DNA of 64,000 bases from Pieris napi (taxonomy: Eukaryota > Arthropoda > Insecta > Lepidoptera > Pieridae): NCBI RefSeq assembly GCF_905475465.1, contig NC_062254.1, positions 2,438,001 to 2,502,000 of the forward strand. The letters run 5' to 3'. The position numbers were made by a program, and so were the translations under genes. The notes under the pieces are model-generated. The model saw only the letters and a list, made by a program, of their open reading frames with translations, searched no databases and had not been told where the DNA came from. Shown piece after piece: positions 1 to 12,800 of the stretch; position 1 is the stretch's first letter, and each line of letters starts with the position of its first letter.

Positions 1-993
1 TAAAAATGGCATTGACATTATTACATGTATCAGAAATGCCATTTCAAGATTTCTAGGAAGGATGATTATCTTCATGTTCGTTTTAGATTACATTGTTTCA
101 TTGTATATTAAATCACATATCGCCTCAAACATATTGTCTTTGTGTAAATCTTTATGAATTTTGAACCATAGATCAAACTCTATTCTTAACAGTTGTTAAT
201 TAATTTCTCTCTAAAAAGTATAGATTTTTAGACCTTTTATTTAAAATATGAAAGCGTCTAGTTTTGAAAGCCATTTAAAATTGTGAAAAATCAGGTGTTC
301 TAAAATTATAACTTAAATTTAGTAATTAATTCAATGGACATTCGACCGAACAATGCCATGCTTTTAAACAATCAAATAGCTCATGATAACGATTGCTGAC
401 TGTTTTTCTTCAATGCCTCATTATATTTTAGACTTAGAGTGCTGTATCAATTATACATAATAAATACTCATAATGTTTACAAAATAATTAATAAACAATG
501 AAGTTAAAAGTAAGGTTTGTTAGGTCAAATGTGAATCTACTTTGGATAGAACAGACTACTAAGGTTGGTTATTACAATAATAACTTCTTCGTCTTATTTT
601 ATTTTTCCTTGAGTTTTGTTATTTTGTGTGTTTATGTGTGTGTGTTTTCGTATGTTATAAATGTTATGTCTATGTCTAACAAAAGGCTTCATATTAATAT
701 CAAAAAATAAAGAACAATACTTGGTAGTAAGAATTGTAAACATTGAAAATAACAATTTTGTATATAATTTCTACAGTTTCTGTACTTCATCAGCATAAAC
801 TATTTATAGTGCAATTAATGACATCATAGATTGACTAGTTAAAAAAGTTTAGTTTGTATAACCAACAAGGCAAGCCAATTCTAGTTGAGTATTTTTGATG
901 TACAATAGTAGGTGAAGAGTTCGATATTAGATTAAGTTTATATGGTACATGCTTGCTACTAAACAATAGCAGCTTAATAAACAATTTTCTTAC
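1..993. other. Intronic or flanking DNA of the midnolin gene, no exon recognised
   Basis: AT-rich sequence to the left of the splice donor of midnolin exon 3. I looked on the minus strand for the next conserved midnolin block and did not find it. A 70-codon plus-strand frame at 498-710 is low-complexity and hydrophobic and is not supported as a gene. Confidence 0.6.
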
Positions 994-2922
994 CTGTCTT
1001 GAAGGGCAGGATTCAATGTACCAGAAAATGTTCCAGAATAAATTCCTCGGCCGTGATGTTTCATAGACTCAATAACAGCACCCGGACTAATTTTGGAGCG
1101 CACTGACTGTTCTAATGTCTTGATATCAATTTTTTTTGTCAAAACCTCCTTTGAGAGTTTCCGTAGCTTTTGAGTGAGGCTCCTGGATGCTTCTTTAAGA
1201 GCACTGGTGTCTATAACAGGAATTTCATCACTTGATGTGGATGCGATAGGTGTTTGCTTAGAAGTCGAGGGTATTGCATATATTTCAGTCTGACTGCCCG
1301 TAGCAATCTTTGTCACTGAAGGCTCTGACTTTGAGGTAGACGGTTGTGGAGTGACACTTTCTATTTGTATGCTTCTTTTCTTATTTGCCACTTGCAAAAA
1401 TGCCTTCTGCTTATTCTGACTGATAGGATGCTTAAACTTTGATGTCTTGTGAAGTAAATATTGAAAACGCTTATTTTTCAATGGCTCATTGATGCTCTGG
1501 AATGACGGCAGTGGTCCTGCTGTGGTTTCTTGTGTGCCATGGCTGGTTGTGGCTAAGTTAGAAATCTCACGGTCCATCATTGTTTCGTCATGTTCAGTAA
1601 ATAGGCCTTTGTCAACTGCACTGTTAAATAAATTCTCCATAGGATATTCATCTATTGTATTCTCGGCAAGAAATGAACTTTGCTCTGTAAAATTATCACT
1701 ATCATCACTCATAGAACTATCAGTGTGTGTTGTAGAAGCACATGGCTTGTCACATGAGCTCGTAGAAGGCATATCAATGGAAGATTTATTTGATAACAAG
1801 TCAAGCAGGCTGCTTTTCACTGAATTTGCAATAGCCTTAGCATCTCTGTTCTCAGGGGTAGAGTGTATTGGACTAGACACCAGATTTGATAGGGACTTAA
1901 TAGGTGACTGATCACTTTCCCCAGAGGTTTCAGCTAGATCTGACAAAGTACAATTTGAGGAATTTCCATCCTCTTTGTTTGTGTCACTTTTGTCACCATA
2001 CTTCTCTTCAGCCATAGATCTGTACAAGTCAAAAGCATTTTGCAATAAATCTAAATCGTGTTTTTCAAAACGTAACTCCTCTTTGTGTTTGTCTTTACTA
2101 GAAGAGGCAGTGTCTGCTTGAGCCTTTTGGGCAGAAGCTTGGGAATTAGTTGCTTCCTTGGACTCAGCTTTTGCTTGAGAGGTTTTAGCTGAATTTCTCA
2201 ATGAACGACTAGAGTTGAGGGTTGATAACTGTAGCTGTATTAGCATCATGTGGTCCCCTAGCCTCATGGTAAGATTCAAGGGTGACCTTCCACTCAAAAA
2301 GTCATTCACTTGATTGTCATTTAAAGTTTCTAATGCTTGCATTACTGAGTTCTCTGATCTATGTGTCTGTAAACAAAAGAAATAAAATAAAACATACACT
2401 TGAAAATGATAAGTATTATGAATACTTGAATATTATGAAACACGTGATTATCATGGGACATTGAGTAGGCTTGCGAAACTGCGTCACGTACGTACCAAGA
2501 GTCCAGTTTCGACGCTCGGCAGCAAAATGACACGCGACCCATCCAGTAGGCCATTTTCTTCTAAAGTCCCATCAATAAGTTGTCTGCAAAGAGCAAACCA
2601 AACATCAATAATCGAGTCAAAGGACGCGAATGCGTCATCGTATCGACGCAACTTATTTCCGTGATACCTATGTTTAACAATAGATGCTTGGCGTCCGACG
2701 CCTCCGTTATTACCTTTCGCGATGTAACAAGCATATTCGATCCTTGGACACTTTCAATTTCCTCGAAACGAGTTTCTTCAGGTACTCCACTGAATTTTTA
2801 CAGTTCACACTAATGGAGAAATTACCACCAGTCGTCGTTTGTATATTCAGCGTTATGTCCGAGGAATGGGTTGAGCCACACCCGAACACCTCTGTTCCTG
2901 TTGCACGTTCCATATTATACAC
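994..2922 (-). CDS. midn: Midnolin homologue (stuxnet-like), 5' three coding exons, incomplete
   Basis: Exons read on the minus strand: 2922-2714, 2583-2496 and 2366-994, with GT-AG junctions and matching phases, giving about 556 residues before the window ends. Residues 21-97 are a ubiquitin-like domain (ITLNIQTTTGG at the start, LKVSKDRICLLHRE and LLDGSRVILLPSVETGLL at the end). Exon 3 opens with the family block ENSVMQALETLNDNQVNDFL, then a long Ser/Thr-rich low-complexity stretch, and ends near the conserved block GAVIESM..GIYSGTFSGTL. In mammals midnolin carries nuclear short-lived proteins to the proteasome without ubiquitin; Drosophila stuxnet promotes Polycomb degradation. A donor at 993-988 shows that further coding exons, including the C-terminal proteasome-binding helix known in the family, lie left of the window. 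The start at 2922 is the first ATG; a second lies three codons inside. The identification is firm; the role here is inferred from the family. Confidence 0.9.
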
Positions 2923-5900
2923 ATAAATAACACTATAATCTTACTGTATTTCTATTTAGTCAAAGCAGAACTTCACTAGAATTACACAGCTATTTTATTG
3001 TAGGAAAAAATTAACAGGGTCACACGCTAGACCCCAGATTTGATGTGGCCGTCGGTGTGACCAATCTCCATCGTCGATTTCCCGTTATTTTTTTCTATAA
3101 CAGCTGATGCGAAGCGCTACTCTCATAACACTCCGTTACATGCAGAATTATTTATGAACCGAAATAAAAAAACAAGAAATAACTTTTGAAATGTTATTAA
3201 TTTGACGCCACATAAAAGATTATTATTTAAACAATAAAAAAATACGCAATCAAGATTAAAAATGACAAATTCAGCAAATTATAGAGTTTTATACGATTAT
3301 TGCGAATGAAGTTGGATATTTTACTACGTAAGTTGAAATCGAAATTGTCAAATTTTTACAAATCACATATGACGCTTCCATTCCGCGGGCATTTTAAAAT
3401 ATTTAGATTTTGAAATAACTTTAATTTATATACGTAGTTATAGAAAAAGCTGGGAAATTGAACAATACTTAGACTACCGAAAAAACTTAATGAGTCAAGT
3501 GAGATCATTCTAAAATATAGGAAAAATTATTGGTTTTGGCACTTAATCGAAGTCAAAATCAAGTTGCAAAACTTACAACAAATTAAGAACAGAGTATAAT
3601 TTTATAGACATATTAAAATGATGTTTTTATATGGGTAAATGTATGATAAGACTCGTGACTCACATAAATATTAACTTTAATATAAACACAAATTATAAAT
3701 AATAGTGTTATTACGTTCTCCTTAAGTACGTATAAAACAATAACTTCATATCAATACAAATTAATATGAAAAAAAATTTGTTTTCGATCAAGTGATTAGG
3801 TACGTAATCCCAATAAAGTGTAGATGGGTAAGGTAAAAATACTGTGGCCTGTGGGTTAGTTTGAAAACAATGCGTAGGTACATTACCAGCTGTACAAGCT
3901 TAATTAAGATTGTACATTTTGAAATAAATTGTTTTAGTATCATAACTGCAATAGAGATTTTTATAGATTACTTTTCAGGCGCCATATTTTCTATTGTTTC
4001 TGACAGATCTCAAAAAGAAGTTAACTTGTAGTCCTTCTTAAATGGGTATCTTTTAAAAGCATTTAGGAAACTTGAATTTACTGGTGTAATACGTATAAAT
4101 GTTCATATATTTTCACTTATTTATAAGAAAAGTGTTCATTGTTAGAGGACACGGTCTTTATGTTATATTGTATTTTTTTCTATAAAACTTGCATCTTAAA
4201 AAATTCTAATTTTATAACATCGTAAAGGTGCTTTAGGGATCGTAAAGGTATTTCTCACATTAAGAGTATCATAGACAACGAGGAATTTCTAAAAGGCCTT
4301 GATGACCCATATATGATTTATTTTTATGTTTGTGTAACTTTTATTAAACTATAATGGTAATATGGCTTGTTATCTGAAAAAAAACTACATGTCGAATTGT
4401 GTCTCCTTCTTAGGGATTTAAATAAAAGGCAGTATTATCCTTAACCCTTCTTTATTGACCCAGCACCTAACAACGATAACAAACAAACATAATCTATCAC
4501 AGCGACATTTACTTTTCTTACAAAAAATTGGGAAACGTGATTTACAGAATAGCGAATATGATCATGTATACACAAATAAATTATGTTAAAATATAGAAAT
4601 AGGTAACCATTTTAAATTATTGAAATGGAAGTCCTAACGCGTCGGCAGCCATTTTGCATTGCAGTGCGCGGGAGATCTTAAAGTACATAGCATGTTAACA
4701 TATTCCCCATTTTAAAAATATACTCCTTTGAGATATATTAATCTTAAATTTAAATACTATTGTACAATTTTATATTTTCTTAGTCTGACGAAAACTAAAT
4801 TAAAAATATGTTCTTATAGAGTGAATAGTTACATATTATACCATCGAACATGGACGCCAATAATTAGTTAATTAGGAATTATATCATTGATTAAATTATA
4901 TCACAAGTGCTTAATGTCGTGGCCCGATCGTTAATTCACTGTTCTGGTCAACTACTTATAAATGTTACGTTTATCCTGTATATATAAGTTAAATGCTGAT
5001 TTATAATTGATTTCATGTTTGCCACATTACAAGGCAATTCCACGATGAAGCCACAACATAATATGATTAAATATAGGGTATATATACCTACTTATCCATA
5101 AAAATTAAATCAATAATATTTTTTTTCTTGTGTCTCGAAAGAGTCTAATCACCCACAACACAGGAATGTCCTAGTGTGACCAGCGTATATTTCTATATTA
5201 GGACTAATCATTAACGCTTAAATATCTCAAACGTTGTTTACATGTATTCAGGCCTAGTTCGTCATAGATTCTCGCGCGACGCCATCTTGCCAAGACAAGC
5301 GTTTTGGCGGGATCTTGAAATAATGAATGTGTGAGTTTTTAAAGCTTTAACTTGACAGAATAGAAATAACAAATATGTAGGTTTTATAGTCACTTATTAA
5401 TATTCTGTTATAGTTTTAAAAATCTTGCCAAATAGCCCATTACACTGATTTATTTTTATGAATAAGGAAGTTAATTTATACGTCCAAGATCGTTACCAAG
5501 TTACGATCTTGATGAAACGTGTGATATTGGATGAGAGTTTTTTTATAGTTTAATTACACATTAATAAATTATTAACTATAGATAGAGCACAGATAGTGAA
5601 TTTTGTACTTTTTGTGATATTTTAAGTTGAAACTACAATAAAATAGCACTGGATAAATACCTTATTAACATACCTACTATAGCTTTAAATAGTTAATTGA
5701 TGTAAAAACTAAAAAAATTAAACTTATAACACCACTATTATACTAAATACTAAAGAAAATCCAGTTTCAAAAACTAACGGCATCTTTAATAGTGATATCA
5801 AGTTAAGTACATATCTTCATATGATTTAAAAAGCAATGAAAATTGGTTGCCCTATATACAAAAATAGTGGGAGATGGGTTACTATTGAAATTATATAATC

Positions 5901-6763
5901 ATATGTGCTGAGCATTATTTAATATGTTTAATAAAGCTTGAGACTTTAATTGCTATTGTTAAATTGTATATTTTTAAATACATATATGGGAATAGATCAA
6001 ACAATAAACAATGGTCTAATTAATATCCGAGCACCATTACAAATATAAAAAAATAAATTATAAAAACATTTGTTCATTATATATGAAATCACTGAAAACG
6101 TCAATAATCGAATATTACGTATTCTAAATTAGTACAAAGAGTCAAAAAGTAGATTGGCTACTTAAAAATATTTATTCTATTAGTATTAACGTGTATAGAT
6201 TATGGACCAAATTAATCTTTAACGTATATAGATTATAGACAGTCATAGACAAGGATATGACCGAGTGTTTCTTTTGCAATCCGTTAACGAAACTGTGACT
6301 GTTAGGCTTATGGCCAGTCTGTGGGTAAAGAGAACCATCATAGGAGTTCTTTATTGCTTTTTATATTAACCACAGTGTTACGTCATTCTAGTTTGACAGT
6401 TATCTTGATATTTAATACGAAACATAATTAATTTGTGTATAAATGACGTGTAGCAACTTTTTCATAATTTAAATATATTTATATTATAATATAAAGTCAC
6501 ATAGGCAATCAAATTTTTTCCATATTTAGAATTTTGTCTAATAGACCAACTTTAACATTTATAATGCTTTATTTATTTTATTAAACATAATATAGTAGAT
6601 TATCATATTTATAAATAAATTTGTATTATTATTTTTTACTATCTGTCTCTTTTCTCCGTAGCGTAAAACAATTTGACAGAGCGACTACTTTAAGAGGTTG
6701 TGTCAATTGTCAATACATTGTCTATGGTCCAATATACAATCTATACATGTCACCGTAGAACAA
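2923..6763. other. Intergenic region between Abcd3 3' end and midnolin 5' end
   Basis: About 3.8 kb, mostly AT-rich, with no open frame worth calling on either strand. The part next to 2922 must contain the midnolin promoter, but no clear TATA box is visible. A short imperfect inverted repeat (GGTCACAC ... GTGTGACC) lies at about 3021-3063. TTTATT at 6568-6573 (AATAAA on the minus strand) is a plausible polyadenylation signal for Abcd3, about 190 bp past its stop. Confidence 0.5.
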
Positions 6764-6898
6764 TCACGATCCGAATTCCTGTGTAGAGTTATCGATCTCC
6801 CCAAAAACGTAACCACCTCGACCGTCCATTTGCAAATAATGATCGTGGTGTTGCCATAATGATTTTCGGTGAGATACCGTAAATAGAGAAATGCCCAT
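6764..6898 (-). CDS. Abcd3: Abcd3 exon 15 (H-loop and C-terminus)
   Basis: Terminal coding exon, residues 623-666, found by reading the minus strand downstream of exon 14. It encodes MGISLFTVSHRKSLWQHHDH, then YLQMDGRGGY and ends QEFGS before TGA. SHRKSLW carries the switch histidine. The same C-terminal GS dipeptide ends human ABCD3. Confidence 0.95.
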   Translation of the reverse strand: MGISLFTVSHRKSLWQHHDHYLQMDGRGGYVFGEIDNSTQEFGS

Positions 6899-9800
6899 CT
6901 GAAAATATGAAAATGGAAAAGTTATTTTTCATATTAAAAGATCAATTTAATACATTTTAGAATACATTTTTTATGTTTAAATACAAAGAAAATATTTTTA
7001 AATTAAATTCTAGACTGTTTTTTTGTACATAGAACATAATTTTAAATGATCTAAAGATATCAATATTTACATGTTAAATATTTGTTTATAGACATATTTC
7101 AATAAGCTTCCTTTCCATCATTTATCAAACACTTCGATTACGTTTCGCCATTAGTTACGTGGGTCATTCTTCTTTTAAACCTACAATTTGATAAAGCTTT
7201 AGCTCAATTAAGAAAATAAAAATATAAAGCTTTCTTGTCAGTTTATATATATATTCTGATAGCAGATTTTCTATTCTATTGGAAAAAGTGGTTTGCCGAG
7301 ATGTTTACAGATTTTTGTACGATTTTCTAGGCCTGAAAGATAGATTCGACAAAAAATTTTACTATTTCGGCACGAAATCTTTTATTTTATTCTATCGAAT
7401 ACTCTTTGTCAAATAACTTGTACTTTTGTAATACATTAATTAACTAAATGAGCTTTTAGAAAACATACTAATATAATACATTTGTATGTATAAAATATGT
7501 TTTATTCATGACCTAATACCACTCCGTCACATTTTCTGCTAATATAAATGTATTTTTTGCTATAAATAAATTTTTACTATCATTTAAAAATAAATACCAA
7601 TATCACAGATAGCAATATAATCAAATAATTTAAATATAAATTTTAAATGTTGCACAAAATATATAAAAGACAAAAATAATTTTCCTATCAGGAGACAACA
7701 TCGTGACGGAGTTTGATAATCTAGGGGATACCAGGCTGCGTTTTGGTATAAAACAGGTATATTTTTCTAAAATAATTTATTTTGTTATACATCTTTTCAG
7801 TCTTCATCATTGGCATATAATAATAAAAATAAAATAACATGAGATCGAACTTAGATAATTATTGAAATCACATTTGAGAATCTTTAGAATAAGAGATTCA
7901 TATTTTAGTAAATTAAATGACTACTCATTCGTTTTAAATAAATAAAGTCTAGTATAGCTGGACATCAAATTAACGTTTCCAAAAACATAAAATAAAATAA
8001 TCATTAAGCCATTGATAGAAAGTCTTATTTTTCGAATATTGATAGTAGCTCTTCGAACTAGAAATATTGTCTCTTCCCTTTTTATTAACATTCGGAGCCT
8101 GGAGTGTTTGGTAAGAAGTACCGCAGACAGCAGTTTGATCAGTTGGATCTTTCGTTTTAAGCGTGGCGAAAGGCTGATCTTCATTGATTGATTCATCTGG
8201 GCTGGATTATGTATACATAATATCGTAAAATCTTTTTCGGGGCATATTAATTGTGTTCATAATATCAGTGAGCATGAAATCTTCTACATCATGAATTATA
8301 TCGTCTTCTTTTTCGTTAGATAAGAACAGTATATACAGTATATACAGAGGCAGGATATATAGGCAGAGGCTGATAAGTTTTAGAATAAGACAACAACGTC
8401 GTAAGAACAGAATTGTTCACAGCAACAACTAAATACCCTATGGTTTAAGACGAGTTTCCGTGAACATTTGGTAGACTTGCTTTGTTCCTTTCAGGGGCAC
8501 AATATTATTTGGAATCGTTGTTGCTACCTTTTCCAAGTCTTCGTCTGTCAAAATGAACCGTTTAAATTTGTTGGCATCTTGAAAGTGGATAAGAATTGGA
8601 ACATCTGCAATATAGTTTCCTCTACCTACTATGGCATCATCTTGGCATTTCATTGTCCCTCCAACCATCAGAAGCTCCTTTTCCATGCCCTGATTCAAAG
8701 AAGTTCCAGGATATTTGGCGAAACCCATAATCGAAAAAATTGTTTGCCATTAGGTAAAAGTGTGACAGAGTTGACATGTGACGTAGGGGTAAAAACTTGT
8801 TGCTAAGTCGATAACATTTAAAAGCTGACATAGAATTTATAATTTACTCATTGACAACAAAATATTTCCTATAACGTAAGAGTAGACAACAAAAAGTAAC
8901 AATAATAATTATATTTTGAATCCATTACTCACGTGACGAAGCGGTAGCCGAATAAAAACACACACCTTCTGTCACAGCTTTCGAGCGATTGACGCGCTGA
9001 CTTTTGATGTCAGAGGGGAAAGTGTACCAAGGGGGGAAGGAGGTCTAAACTTTCAATCGCAGGCCACAAAGACGAGCGGCACAAACGCGTATTTCGAAGG
9101 ACAACCCACGTGACAGAATTTACAAAATAAAGCACTAGGCAGTAGGAGACAAGTATTTGATATTTTTTAAATATTTTATTAAAAGTGATAAAAAATAATG
9201 GTTGCTATTGCATGATAGGTAATATATTTAGGAGTTATAAGATATTTTTATGTTTTGTGTCATCATATAATTTTTTCGTAATATTATGGATTAAACGCAA
9301 GCTGAGGTAGCGGGAGACACAGGGAATTTGTATGAGATACACTTCTGTCACGCGGATTTACTACTTTGTCACGTACTTTTACAATTAAATTATTCAATAT
9401 ATTTGTTATTTGATCGTGCATAGCCATTATGCATATAGTACAGTGCATGTTGAAATACAATTAAGAAAAAAATAATAGTAATTTCCTTGTTTATTTTCTC
9501 ACTGATTAGTGGAGACAACTTATTGTAGGTTAAAAAGAAGAATGACCCACATACCAACATATGGAAACATTTGCTATGCTACCCCATAGTGACTGTTTCC
9601 TTTCCGGAATAAAAAAGGAATAACCCAAGTAAAAAACTAGATTTTTTTCTGGCAATAAAAGCCTTTCTCAGACTTCAAGGAAATAAAAAAATACTCGAAT
9701 GGGTCCCGCCGTCTTGCACTTTTGCGCCTAGCAATATATTTTGCGATTCATTTTTATTTATATACATTACCTCTCTGCAGTATTGGTACATGTGCCCTTC

Positions 9801-12800
9801 AACGTCCACCGAGACTGCGCTCGTACACTCGTCCAGAATCGCGAATTGTGGCGCGTGGTAGAAAAGACGCGCCATCTAATAAATAACATTTATGTTACAA
9901 AATAAAAATTTATTTAATTTTTTGCGTCATCTGTCTTCATTAATATTATAAAAAGGAACGATTAGAGGTTTATTAGTAGCCATTGGGCTCGTTATGATTC
10001 AATGTATTACGTTCCAATAGATGGCGCTGGCTGGCCATTGTAACGCGCCAACGCTTTGATTAGAAATTTTAAGGTCTAGATAACGTAATTCTTTATAGAC
10101 AAACGAGGCAAATTCACCTGATGTTAATTCATCATTAATTACCAAATTTTTGAAAGAGCACACGTATATAAATATACGAATACTCTTTATAATTAAATAT
10201 GATCTTATTATCATAAGAAATGATAAATTAATATGATTTTTATGGAAGACAACATCAACAAAAAGTCGGCGCTGTGTCTAACAATTTAAAAAAATCTATT
10301 CTGCAACCAAATTAATGCGGGTATAAAAAAAAACTAGACTGCGGGTACACGTTAGAAAATTCATTTATTCTATCTAGTGACTAGTCACGTTGTTTAATTA
10401 TTTATTTAAAGTAAAAAAAAAATACAAAAATTTATGTGATGGTGGAACACAATTTCTCCGTCCACCGAAGCGTCGACATGCGTAGGAAACTGTTATTTAC
10501 GCCCATGTCAAGTGTCGAGGTACAGGTGTCTTTAAAGTTGACTTTATGTTTGTACAAGTAGGTAAATATTAAAACATCTAGTTAATCTAGTGCTTAGTGT
10601 AGGAATTTAAACACTCCAATAATGACTTGATTTACTATAATTCATTTCATTGACTTAAATTAACTATAAAGATAAACAAAGGAATTGCCCGTTCGCATGT
10701 ATCACAACTTCTTTTATAATCTATTCCCTAAGAGCTGATTTACACAGGGTCAGTAACTGACTACAAATTCGAGGCAAGTCAGTGCTGACCCGAAAAAAAC
10801 CCTGTGTAAACTGATTTGAAGTCAGTACAGTGGCTTGAAGTCAGCGCTGACTTGAATATTCGGACACGAATATTTTAAAGTCAGTTGGCGCCCCCCGCCA
10901 CCCGCGCACCCCCGCGCCAGCCAAATAAACCCCGTGTAAACAGACAAGTCAGTGCGTGGTTAGTCACTGCCGCTGCGTTGTAGAGTGACCACGTTTTTTT
11001 CGCTGGCGATAAAAATGAAGCTCAGCGAAGACGAAACCTTAAAATTGGTGCAATTATATGGCGAAAATTCGCAATTGCTTCAGCAACAAAGCAGAGCCAC
11101 CAGTTTCGTTTCTATCGTCAATCCATTTTCTTACCCATTGTCGTTTATTTTTAGTTATCTCATTTTCTACCATTTCTATTAACTCATTCAACAGCAAAAT
11201 TGATAAATTTTTCAACAAATAATTAAATCGTCGTTTCAGTTGTTTTCGCGAATTCATTTTTCCCACTGACTTCACACGCGTGTGCTCATCCTGAGAAACG
11301 CGACACTACTACTTACTTCATGTAAACAGTTAAAGTCAGTCGCGGCGCCGACATTGGCGCTGCGACTGACTTGTCTACTGACCCTGTGTAAATCAGCCAT
11401 AATACATCAAATGAGCAACTATGACACATGCGCACTTGTAGCAAGATTCTTAAGAATACGTTTCATAAAAATGTTTAGAATTTAATTAAATAAATATTAA
11501 AAGCAAACAATATAAAACAGAAGAAACACATAAAGAAAATAATATTACGATTGGATATTTAAATGTGTAGTACTGGAAGAAAAGCAATATGACTCTAATC
11601 AAAGACTATATTATAAATAAATAAAAAAATAAAAATACAAAATAAAAAGCCTTTTATTTCCCAATATAGTTAGTTAATTAATAAGGTACATTTCTTTATG
11701 TGGTTTTCTAAACCTTTGCAAAAACTTAACAAAATCTATTAGTAAATGATTATTTTTCCGACCCAAATATCGGCCAATAGAATTGCACCATTCGACGTCA
11801 CGTGGTACAACCTACATGGTATTATACTGACAATTTTTTGTGAAAATTTTCTCTGGTCGTTGCTTCAAGAAAAGTATTAAGTAGTTGTTTTATTCACCTG
11901 ACGACTATAGTCGTCATGACGACTATATTTGTTTGCAACGAACCTATCGGGAAATACCCGATAATTTTGAAGCTCTTGTGGTATTACATATGAATAAATA
12001 TTATGACTATATTTCTATCATGCTAAGTATTATTATTTACAGTTTTTGATATTCTAATTCTTGTATAGGAACCCCTCTTCAGGTGAAGGCCTCTTCCAGC
12101 TTTTGCCATTTTTCTCTAATTTTGCGCTATGTGCTGCCATTTGGGGCCAGCTATTTTTTAATATCTTCTTCCCAGCGTGCGAAAGGTCGCCCTCTGCAAG
12201 AGCTGGTTAATTAGATTGTTTTCTTCGGTTGATGAGTTGGTTTTTAATGGTGTTGCTGGAAGGTTTTGGTCGTACTCTTCCTCGGTGACCGGCCGTCTTG
12301 GAAGATGTGATGATTCATTTTTGTTAAGTTTATCTATGTTGTGTTAGTACACTGAGAGAGGCGTTGTTAGTTGCTATATGTTGTTGCTGTTTCTTTTATT
12401 TCCTTCGTCGCTCTGCATGTCTTTCTTGTTTACTAAAAAGTTAAGCATTCCTGGCTTAATCACTCCTTCTGAGATGCTGGAGGATCGTTGAGGTGTTGTG
12501 CGACTTTGAAGGGTTTTATTTTTCTTAGCTGTTTGTGTACTGGTACTTAGAGTATTTTTCTCGGCATTTTTCCTCTGTTGTGGAGAGATAGAAAGGTGCC
12601 TTTTTCTGTTGTCCGTGTGGTCGGCATCTGTTTTATTGGGTTTAATTACTACCAGCTTATCGTATTTTATGGTAGCTTTGTTCCCTTTTTCCTGCTCTAA
12701 TTTGACTTGTTCCTGAAGAATCTTCCTTTTCTCTAGGACGTGATATGGGTAATCATCTTTTAAATAGTAGCTGGTATCATTCAGAGTTTTCTTTTGTTGC

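Larger units (their letters stand above)
6899..9770 (-). other. Abcd3 intron 14
   Basis: About 2.9 kb. It holds the decayed coding relic at 7940-8831 and, directly beside the exon 14 donor, a repeat at about 9650-9765 that also occurs at 15245-15325. The rest is AT-rich with nothing recognised. Confidence 0.6.

Noticed and set aside
498..710. 70-codon plus-strand frame near the left edge
   Set aside because: Low-complexity hydrophobic composition, no motif, lies in probable midnolin intron.
1489..1911. 140-codon plus-strand frame opposite midnolin exon 3
   Set aside because: Shadow of the real minus-strand gene; no family resemblance.
990..2399. Start of the 469-codon frame at 2399 (MYVLFYFFC...) as a protein start
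   Set aside because: Those first residues are intron sequence; a CAG acceptor at 2367-2369 and upstream exons with the ubiquitin-like domain show that coding enters at 2366.
7692..7756. Plus-strand exon-like piece with CAG before and GTATAT after, open for 21 codons
   Set aside because: Too short, no neighbour exon on the same strand, no family match.
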